Positions 50,084 through 52,500 of a stretch of DNA of 52,500 nt are shown here, piece by piece. The stretch is from contig CAJNDS010002491.1 in the NCBI GenBank assembly GCA_905221605.1, positions 336,354-388,853 of the forward strand, read 5' to 3'. The notes under the pieces are model-generated. The model was not told the origin of the DNA. It saw only the letters and a list, made by a program, of their open reading frames with translations, and did no database searches. The position numbers were made by a program, and so were the translations under genes. Position 1 is the stretch's first letter; every line of letters begins with the position of its first letter. The DNA is from Symbiodinium natans (Eukaryota > Sar > Dinophyceae > Suessiales > Symbiodiniaceae).

Positions 50084-50216
50084 GGTTGCGGGTTTAGGGT
50101 CAAGGGTTTGGGGTTTAGGGTTTAGGGTTTAGGCTGTAGGCTTTAGGGTTTAGGGTTCATGAATACCTCAAACTCATCGAGGAAATTGGTGTGTGTAGGA
50201 GGCACGGATGTTCCGC
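30945..50216 (-). CDS. Purple acid phosphatase (metallophosphoesterase), multi-exon gene with telomere-repeat introns
   Basis: Purple acid phosphatases hydrolyse phosphate monoesters with a dinuclear metal centre and are usually secreted or vacuolar. Eleven exons (listed separately) join in one continuous frame of about 403 codons; every junction keeps phase. In order they encode an N-terminal fibronectin-like part ending LADLQPGQTYKYQ, then the metal-ligand blocks GDVGQT, GDLAYAD, GNHE, HAPWYNSN and GHVH, then the C-terminal signatures CGPVYINIGDGGNREG and WSAFRQGSFGIGD. All expected ligand blocks of the family are present, so the enzyme is probably functional if spliced. Donors are GT except GC at exons 8 and 9; acceptors are all AG. 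Introns are mostly TTTAGGG-type repeat, and one is about 14.5 kb. The N-terminal and last C-terminal exons are not settled (candidates listed). Family assignment is near certain; exon edges are my reading. Confidence 0.9.
31186..31293 (-). CDS. Phosphatase exon 10, WSAFRQGSFG block
   Basis: Acceptor gcccag|GTGTGTGG, phase 1. Peptide VWSAFRQGSFGIGDLKIMNS then THSFFTWKRNACFDK matches the C-terminal strand pair of the family (SAFR-x-x-SFG, then H-x-x-W-x-R-N). Donor AAAG|gtccaa. Confidence 0.92.
31305..31478 (+). repeat. TTTAGGG / GGGTTCA array in a phosphatase intron
   Basis: It lies between phosphatase exons 9 and 10, with two blocks of GGGTTCA. Confidence 0.95.
31877..32012 (-). CDS. Phosphatase exon 9, GDGGNREG signature
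   Basis: Peptide ERTWPTYKNKTNPCGPVYIN then IGDGGNREGPYAYW, a strongly conserved C-terminal signature of purple acid phosphatases. Acceptor cttcaag|GAG. Donor GATG|gctctt (GC), phase 1. An (AT)n microsatellite abuts the acceptor side in the giant intron. Confidence 0.92.
32198..32375 (+). repeat. Edge repeat of the 14-kb insert, left side, two copies
   Basis: CAACCACACCACAGG occurs at about 32,205 and 32,341. The first copy runs into a 21-G tract; the second is followed by GGTACCATTGGGGGG. Confidence 0.6.
32395..32500. repeat. AT-rich microsatellites
   Basis: (AT)n, then (AAAT)n, then (ATATAC/ATGCAT)n, forming the left margin of the palindromic satellite. Confidence 0.9.
32560..35730. repeat. 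Palindromic AT-rich satellite, about 500-bp period
   Basis: Built from TTTAAATTATTTAAATT-type near-palindromes with GC islands (CGCGGGCCCGG, GGAGGCCCGCGAATTT). The marker GAGAAAATCTGGATCTATTT recurs at about 33,296, 33,797, 34,291, 34,791 and 35,102. Its reverse complement recurs at about 32,993, 33,490, 33,989 and 34,496. So each ~500-bp unit is itself an inverted repeat. No coding. Confidence 0.92.
35870..36080. repeat. Short degenerate direct repeat
   Basis: GTACTGTTTTCGGTC recurs four times with small changes (GTACTGCTTTCGGTC, GTACTGTTATCGGTC), with CACGGTGGTACTG between some copies. The ORFs here arise from the repeat. Confidence 0.6.
36285..38255 (+). repeat. 113-117-bp tandem satellite with 97-bp variants, about 17 copies
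   Basis: The unit contains GCGTATGTGGGGTGGTTCTA, CTTGCTTATCGGGG, TTTCAAGAAGCAAATATATA and CCCTTAAACCCTTAAAGG. Three shorter units, near 36,720-36,815, 37,388-37,484 and 37,712-37,810, lack the ATATATGTAACACCGAATTTT stretch and share TATCGAGGTGGTAAGTGTT. Start and end copies are the most diverged. Open frames in it are artefacts. Confidence 0.93.
38256..39177. other. Unique sequence before the nested gene
   Basis: No supported gene. It contains ORFs of about 60 codons without recognisable composition. It presumably holds the nested gene's promoter and 5' UTR; no TATA-like signal can be chosen with confidence. Confidence 0.4.
39178..39264 (+). CDS. Nested gene exon 1
   Basis: 29 codons from ATG; donor ATG|gctctc (GC). 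The reading to 39,288 in this frame runs into T-rich intron. Confidence 0.6.
39178..42830 (+). CDS. Unidentified multi-exon gene nested in the giant intron
   Basis: It starts at ATG 39,178 with a Lys-rich head, MGKSKKRQSGKDKKHQSPHT. The first five exons join in phase: 39,178-39,264, 39,335-39,391, 39,513-39,578, 39,628-39,668 and 39,746-39,760 or beyond. Donors of the first four are GC; all acceptors are AG. Later islands read VFDDALVENAM, IVRLDVDFESKN, ISKSVLRTSDAVITPAEF, TNVVLKKIRLDAGPEVNDEL, NPNIDDEIFSLPRGQHQ, EAHRVLLEDGQYLYLVF and VVRPEKRNLAFVVNPARSKK. The 3' end is probably near 42,703 (TAA) or 42,830 (DDDGEDLD and stop). Introns are 50-250 nt, AT-rich and free of telomere repeat. No family recognised; the basic, coiled head suggests a nucleic-acid or scaffold protein, which is only a guess. 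Confidence 0.6.
39335..39391 (+). CDS. Nested gene exon 2
   Basis: Acceptor gataag|GAA, EHQESFRQKKKQEEENKNK (charged, probably helical), donor AAG|gccatt. Confidence 0.6.
39513..39578 (+). CDS. Nested gene exon 3
   Basis: Acceptor ctggag|GTG, VKSIMKKTPEPAKQIHFKDA then PK, donor AAG|gctggc. Confidence 0.6.
39628..39668 (+). CDS. Nested gene exon 4
   Basis: Acceptor ctctaag|GTC, VMMVDSYKHEKQL plus two bases, donor TG|gctgtt. Phase 2 matches GCAC at the next acceptor (ttcacgag|G), giving LWHHND. Confidence 0.6.
40582..40614 (+). CDS. Nested gene internal exon
   Basis: Acceptor aacctaag|GTC, VFDDALVENAM, donor ATG|gttgat. Confidence 0.5.
40861..40926 (+). CDS. Nested gene internal exon
   Basis: Acceptor gtgcaag|GAT, DLISKSVLRTSDAVITPAEF. 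Confidence 0.5.
41284..41360 (+). CDS. Nested gene internal exon
   Basis: Acceptor acaagcag|G, TNVVLKKIRLDAGPEVNDEL then HPR. Confidence 0.5.
41897..41970 (+). CDS. Nested gene internal exon
   Basis: Acceptor tcttcag|G, STAATNPNIDDEIFSLPRGQ then HQCG. Confidence 0.5.
42094..42150 (+). CDS. Nested gene internal exon
   Basis: Acceptor actgcaag|GAA, EAHRVLLEDGQYLYLVFL. Confidence 0.5.
42571..42705 (+). CDS. Nested gene late exon
   Basis: Acceptor tttacgcag|AT, AVVRPEKRNLAFVVNPARSK then KLKHKRMMISDILPDLTLRI and LQQG followed by TAA. CAAG|gttaat is an alternative donor. The 135-codon minus-strand ORF here is antisense. Confidence 0.5.
43040..43180. repeat. Degenerate CCCTAAA stretch
   Basis: Heavily mutated telomere-type repeat marking the return of such sequence after about 10 kb without it. 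Confidence 0.6.
43190..45650. repeat. Diverged tandem duplication, period about 1.28 kb
   Basis: The block with GTAGAAACTGACGAGGAATG at 43,586 recurs at 44,871. The block with GATGCTGGACTC at about 43,350 recurs at 44,637. A related half-unit (ATGATGGACTCGCAG) is at 44,132 and 45,398. Units also contain degenerate CCCTAAA/TTTAGGG. Short ORFs differ between copies, so coding is unlikely. Confidence 0.8.
45650..45860. other. AT-rich spacer
   Basis: Runs of ATATAT and CATATATAT; no gene seen. Confidence 0.6.
45952..46142 (+). repeat. Edge repeat of the 14-kb insert, right side
   Basis: A direct copy (CCACCACACCACAGGGGCAG plus 19 G) at 45,952-45,997 and an inverted copy (CCCCTGCGGTGTGGTTGTGA) at 46,119-46,142. 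Between them CCCCAATGGTATGG is the inverse of the CCATTGGGG tail at the left edge. Confidence 0.6.
46239..46320. repeat. AAT trinucleotide microsatellite
   Basis: (AAT)n. The poly-Leu, poly-Asn and poly-Ile ORFs come from this. Confidence 0.97.
46428..46500. repeat. Hairpin-forming inverted repeat at an intron edge
   Basis: AAAATAGGGGCCCCTTTT and AAAAGGGTACCCTATTTT form imperfect inverted arms just inside the donor of phosphatase exon 8. Confidence 0.6.
46518..46601 (-). CDS. Phosphatase exon 8, GHVH block
   Basis: Peptide FLRMMTDMEDILFDHGVDIV then LAGHVHSF, the last pair of metal-ligand histidines. Acceptor agagag|TTT keeps phase 0. Donor TTC|gcgtct is a GC donor; the following intron is about 14.5 kb and resumes at 32,012 with ERTWP, the expected continuation of GHVHSF-ER. 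Confidence 0.9.
46646..46697 (-). repeat. CCCTAAA array in a phosphatase intron
   Basis: Preceded by a tandem AAAGAAGCAAGTCCC (two copies) close to the acceptor of exon 8. Confidence 0.93.
46765..46960 (+). repeat. TTTAGGG array with TTGAGGG block
   Basis: Perfect to about 46,861, then six uniform TTGAGGG units. Confidence 0.95.
47055..47340. repeat. Purine-rich tract with GGAGAAA repeats
   Basis: Nearly 280 nt of A/G on the plus strand with a 7-bp core GGAGAAA. In a phosphatase intron. Confidence 0.9.
47383..47505. repeat. Inverted-repeat element in a phosphatase intron
   Basis: Arms of about 38 bp: TATATGGACAGTTTCATAAG...GGGTCCCTTTTTGG on the left and CCAAAAAGGGACC...CTACCCATATGG on the right. 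Confidence 0.65.
47568..47660 (-). repeat. CCCTAAA array
   Basis: Thirteen units, in the intron between phosphatase exons 7 and 8. Confidence 0.95.
47785..47942 (+). repeat. TTTAGGG array
   Basis: Same intron as the previous array, opposite orientation. Confidence 0.95.
48020..48131 (-). CDS. Phosphatase exon 7, HAPWYNSN block
   Basis: Acceptor cctaag|GTGG restores KW across the junction. Peptide WLEKDLKSFSRKKTPWLVVI then MHAPWYNSNLGHYGEAK, which carries a metal-ligand histidine. Donor AAG|gtgaca, phase 0. The intron before it is 248 nt and telomere-derived. Confidence 0.93.
48152..48262 (+). repeat. GGGTTTG / GGGTTTA array
   Basis: Forms much of the 248-nt intron between phosphatase exons 6 and 7. 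Confidence 0.93.
48380..48669 (-). CDS. Phosphatase exon 6, GDLAYAD and GNHE blocks
   Basis: The longest exon, 290 nt. VVLMTGDLAYADGYYPRWDS carries the bridging aspartate and tyrosine ligand block; CVGNHEYGEGESF carries the GNHE asparagine/histidine block. It ends GSYQYK in phase 2 with donor TACAA|gtggcg, and acceptor gagag|GTAGTG begins it. A same-strand ORF reads on past the donor into repeat, which is not family sequence. Confidence 0.95.
48670..48777 (-). other. 108-nt telomere-repeat intron flanked by a 19-bp direct repeat
   Basis: The intron starts gtggtgttgatgactgg and the next exon starts GTAGTGTTGATGACTGG. Including the preceding AG, 18 of 19 bases match (plus-strand 48,653-48,671 versus 48,761-48,779). 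The interior is largely (TTTAGGG)n on the minus strand. Confidence 0.85.
48778..48879 (-). CDS. Phosphatase exon 5, first metal-binding block
   Basis: Thirty-four codons, peptide YPYHVGLVGDVGQTPVSNSS then MHLLSGLNPE. GDVGQT supplies the first metal-ligand aspartate. Donor GAG|gtggtgttg. The 19 nt across this donor recur across the acceptor of the next exon (see findings). Confidence 0.92.
49113..49178 (-). CDS. Phosphatase exon 4
   Basis: Peptide VENDDRIFEFTMPAEEAKLG, the linker between the N-terminal domain and the catalytic domain (FxFTMP is equivalent to the usual FxFxTPP). The donor reads GGG|gtttag, so the GT is the first GT of the telomere array itself. Confidence 0.8.
49205..49300 (+). 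repeat. TTTAGGG array
   Basis: Between phosphatase exons 3 and 4. Confidence 0.95.
49316..49410. repeat. Inverted-repeat element
   Basis: GATGTTCCCCTTGTTACGAA on the left and the inverse of GATGCTCCCCCTTGTACGAA on the right, about 28-bp arms. It lies in the intron between phosphatase exons 3 and 4. Confidence 0.65.
49483..49610 (-). repeat. CCCTAAA array
   Basis: Runs up to the donor of phosphatase exon 3. Confidence 0.95.
49612..49706 (-). CDS. Phosphatase exon 3, end of the N-terminal fibronectin-like domain
   Basis: Peptide WYKNPGERYDSPAIHTVVLA then DLQPGQTYKYQ, a typical family strand-turn-strand with the L-x-P-G-x-x-Y-x-Y pattern. Donor TACCAG|gtgggg. ACCAGGT recurs exactly at the next exon's acceptor (ACCAG|GTCGAG), a 7-bp direct repeat across the intron. 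Confidence 0.85.
49720..49835 (+). repeat. TTTAGGG array
   Basis: Fills the intron between phosphatase exons 2 and 3. Confidence 0.95.
49892..49967 (-). CDS. Phosphatase exon 2
   Basis: Acceptor ttttctag|GTCTCG. Peptide VSFRSPRYPGTWKEVGTQQV then ESDHL. Donor CTGG|gttgcc ends in phase 1, matching the next exon, which starts GC|TGG. An alternative donor after CAACAG would break phase. Confidence 0.7.
50003..50090 (+). repeat. TTGAGGG array, 12 units
   Basis: Uniform variant block inside the intron between phosphatase exons 1 and 2. Confidence 0.95.
50167..50216 (-). CDS. Phosphatase exon 1 of the phase-verified series
   Basis: GC plus 16 codons, peptide GTSVPPTHTNFLDEFE after the split codon. 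Acceptor tattag|GC, donor GAG|gtattc. Ends in phase 0 and joins the next exon. Confidence 0.65.
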
Positions 50217-50491
50217 CTAATACTAACAGTCCTTAATAGGCGCTCTTGAACAAAAGAGGGTACTATAAGCCCAACTAAGGACTCTTAATATACGTTCAGG
50301 GGGAACTAAACCCTGAACCCGGGTTGGAAGGACCGCATCCAGTTTACCAAGTATTAGAAGGGGTCACCCCCAACGCTACCGGCTAGAATCGGTGGAGGCT
50401 GACGCCCTAACAGTTGTTAAACACAACCTCGACCAAACCGCCCCCTCTGCTCGACGGGATTGTTGGGACTAAAACAGCACCTTAATTACCT

Positions 50492-50585
50492 TAACCCCAA
50501 ACCCCAAACCCCAAACCCCAAACCCCAAACCCCAAACCCCAAACCCCAAACCCTAAACCCTAAACCCTAAACCGTAAACCCTAAA
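50492..50585 (-). repeat. CCCCAAA array passing into CCCTAAA
   Basis: About nine uniform CCCCAAA units. Confidence 0.95.
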
Positions 50586-50834
50586 AGCCCTTTGCGTGGC
50601 ATCTGGAGACTGCGCCCACGCGCCAGCTTGAAATTTTTTAAGCAGCTAACAAAGAGTTTGGGATGCGCTTGGCAGCCATTTACCCTAAACCCTAAACCCT
50701 CAACCCTAAAGCCTAAACCCTAAAGCCTAAACCCTAAATTAAACCCTAAACCCTAAACCCCAAACCCTCAACCCTCAAACCTAAACCCAAAACCCTCAAC
50801 CCTCAACCCTAAACCCTAAACCCTAAACCCTCAA

Positions 50835-50925
50835 AACGGGTCCATCTTGGGTGTGCCCAAGGTACTTCCAGCCAGTACGCTCGTCGGAGGCCCACGACGT
50901 GGTACTCATGTCCTGGACACCGAGC
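50835..50925 (-). CDS. Likely exon upstream of the phosphatase core
   Basis: Open frame with peptide LGVQDMSTTSWASDERTGWK followed by YLGHTQDG. Acceptor candidates are tctag or ggcag. A GA donor after GAT-G would join it in phase to the next exon; a GT donor at CCC|gttttg would not. Likely a phosphatase N-terminal exon. Confidence 0.45.
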
Positions 50926-51142
50926 TGCCGAGCACTAGACCTGCCCTAAACCTTAAGTGGGGTTTAGGGTTTAGGGTTTCGGGTTTAGGGTTTTGGGTTT
51001 AAGGTTTAGGGTTTAGGAGGCTCCCCACGAAGAACCCTATAACGAACACTAGACCTTCCCTAAATCTTCAAGCAACCCTCTTTAGGGGTCAGGGTTGACA
51101 CATATATATATATATATGTATGTATAAACAGACAACAAACAT

Positions 51143-51186
51143 CGTCCTTGGCGACGATATCCTGGGGCAGGCCGTAGCCACCTTCA
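51143..51186 (-). CDS. Possible short exon
   Basis: Peptide GGYGLPQDIVAKDD in one open frame after a CTT-rich acceptor region. It lies between telomere-repeat blocks in the phosphatase direction. Exact edges are uncertain; an (AT)n microsatellite follows in the putative intron. Confidence 0.35.
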
Positions 51187-51394
51187 AGAGGACAAAGTGC
51201 GAGCAAGAACTCGCACAGAATGGACTAACCTCCCCTATAGACTATTTAGGGTTTAGGGTTTAGGGTTTAGGGTTTAGGGTTTCGGATTTAGGGCTTCGGG
51301 CTTAGGGCTCAGAGATTAGGGCTTGACAGAGCATGTGCAAAAAGCGCAAAACCCCCAAAGGCCGCATGCCCTAAAGCCGAAGCCTAAACTCCCT

Positions 51395-51500
51395 AACCCT
51401 AAACCCTAAACCCTAAACCCTAAACCCTAAACCCTAAACCCTAAACCCTAAACCCTAAACCCTAAACCCCCTAACCCCTAAACCCTAAACCCTAAACCCT
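51395..51500 (-). repeat. CCCTAAA array
   Basis: Immediately 3' (minus strand) of the likely exon 51,563-51,673. Confidence 0.95.
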
Positions 51501-51562
51501 TGTGAACATCTACCCACTACTCTCTTTACTGTAGAGTCCAATTCCCACTTCCCCTAACCTGC

Positions 51563-51673
51563 CTTTCAGGGGAGGATTCCACAGATCTGCGCGCCAGTAA
51601 ATGAGCTGCGAGTAGACCTCCGCCTGACCGATGGCCTCTTGGTCCATCACGTCCAGGTCTCCCTTGCCAAAGC
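51563..51673 (-). CDS. Likely exon, 36 codons, possible N-terminal part of the phosphatase
   Basis: Open reading with peptide FGKGDLDVMDQEAIGQAEVY, continuing through YWRADLWNPP. The acceptor is gtaag|GC and the donor is AAAG|gc, a GC donor, so AG|GC occurs at both ends. Strongly coding-like composition on the minus strand, same direction as the phosphatase. Membership of that gene is inferred from position only. Confidence 0.5.
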
Positions 51674-51980
51674 CTTACGTCTCCAAAAGTTTCGGGTGTA
51701 GGGTTTAGGCTTTAGGGTTTAGGGCTTGGGGTTTAGGGTTTAGGGTTTAGGGGTCTAGGGTTTGGGGTTTGGGGTCTAGGGTTCTAGTGCGGAGACCGAG
51801 AAAACTTTAAAGTTCATCTCTTGGCTAAGTAATCCCTAAACCCTGAACCCTAAGCCCTAAACCCCAAACCCTAAACCCTAAACCCTAAGCCCTAAACCCC
51901 AAACCCTAAACCCTAAACCCTAAACCCTAAACCCTCCCTTAGGCCTCCCTTAAGAACCCTATTTTAAATAAGAGACGCAC

Positions 51981-52040
51981 CCGGGACTTGGTGTCCGACT
52001 CCGGCTGAGAAACGAAGGACACCACCTGGGCTGCTGTCTT
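51981..52040 (-). CDS. Possible 5' exon of the phosphatase gene or of a neighbour
   Basis: Twenty open codons beginning KTAAQVVSFVSQPESDTKSR lie between a pyrimidine-rich acceptor (ccttttag) and a GT donor (gtgcgt). Composition is coding-like. It lies upstream of the phosphatase on the same strand, but no conserved motif ties it to that protein. Confidence 0.4.
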
Positions 52041-52049
52041 CTAAAAGGA

Positions 52050-52176
52050 GCTAGGGTTTAGGGTTTAGGGTTTAGGGTTTAGGGTTTAGGGTTTAGGGTT
52101 TAGGGTTTAGGGTTTAGGGTTTAGGGTTTAGGGTTTAGGGTTTGGGGTTTGGGGTTTAGGGTTTAGGGTTTAGGGA
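52050..52176 (+). repeat. TTTAGGG array
   Basis: Upstream (minus strand) of the possible exon 51,981-52,040. Confidence 0.95.
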
Positions 52177-52500
52177 CCCTCAATCTTTATAACCTTATAT
52201 AGTCCCTACATAGTTAAGTAGCCCCTAAATAACCCCTAAGGTCCTAAGGTCCCTTATAAGGGTCCCTCGTTTAGTCCCTTGAGTCGTTTTTGAGCTTAGA
52301 GCTTCTCACACCCTAATCACCCTGAACACCCTGAACACCCGATAAACCCCAAACACCCTGAATGCCTAAAAACCCAAAACCTATGCTGACGTTGGAACCC
52401 TAGCAAAATTAAACTTTTGCAGTTTCTTAGGAAGTGTAGTACCCAAACATTAAAAGCTCTTGCCAAGTATCCCTAACAAAACCTAAAACCCCCTCAATCC
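52177..52500. other. Unique tail with a dispersed motif
   Basis: No exon supported. AAGGTCCCTTATAAGGGTCC near 52,250 resembles AAGGTCCCTTATGAGGGTCC near 8,280. Confidence 0.5.

Noticed and set aside
1-52500. Bacterial operons, ribosome-binding sites or rRNA genes
   Set aside because: No long ORFs, spliced motifs and telomere-type repeats throughout; nothing resembling rRNA was seen.

Overview
The window is nuclear DNA of a microbial eukaryote. Plant/alga-type telomere repeat (TTTAGGG on one strand, CCCTAAA on the other) is scattered through almost all of 1-32.2 kb and 46.1-52.5 kb in short arrays of both orientations, with small non-repetitive GC-rich islands between them. There are no long ORFs. 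The islands behave as exons: conserved protein motifs run from island to island in one consistent phase, and the repeats lie in the introns. Many introns start with GC rather than GT, and exons usually resume with G after AG. That splice-site usage plus the telomere type fits a dinoflagellate best; another alga or alveolate is possible. No spliced-leader relic was seen.

Purple acid phosphatase, minus strand, about 52.0 to 30.6 kb. Eleven consecutive exons (50,216 down to 30,945) keep phase at every junction and carry the family's metal-ligand motifs in order (GDVGQT, GDLAYAD, GNHE, HAPWYNSN, GHVH) and the C-terminal GDGGNREG and WSAFRQGSFG signatures. Most introns are largely TTTAGGG-type repeat. 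One 108-nt telomeric intron (48,670-48,777) is flanked by a 19-bp near-perfect direct repeat containing the AG|GT splice junction, as expected if the intron arose by insertion with target duplication.

A giant intron of that gene (32,013-46,517) holds a different 14-kb domain almost free of telomere repeat: a palindromic AT-rich satellite (32.5-35.7 kb), a 113-117-bp satellite with 97-bp variants (36.3-38.25 kb), a plus-strand multi-exon gene of unknown function (39.2-42.8 kb), and a diverged 1.28-kb tandem duplication (43.2-45.65 kb). Related sequence, in direct and inverted orientation, sits at both edges.

Kinesin-like motor gene, minus strand, about 20.15 to 10.9 kb. Islands spell motor-domain motifs in order, including GYNGAVIAYG + GQTGAGKTHTMIG and VSVLEVYNEK + VRDLL. 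Coiled-coil coding sequence lies upstream at 21.1-21.5 kb.

Other content: an unidentified minus-strand gene in islands at 25.9-30.4 kb, further exon-like islands at 1-8 kb, a frameshifted reverse-transcriptase fragment (23.0-23.3 kb), a tRNA-Met-like sequence (22.03-22.11 kb), a short element family with inverted ends resembling introners, homogenised telomere-variant arrays, long G tracts including 54 consecutive G, and simple repeats. Most ORFs over 60 codons are repeat artefacts.
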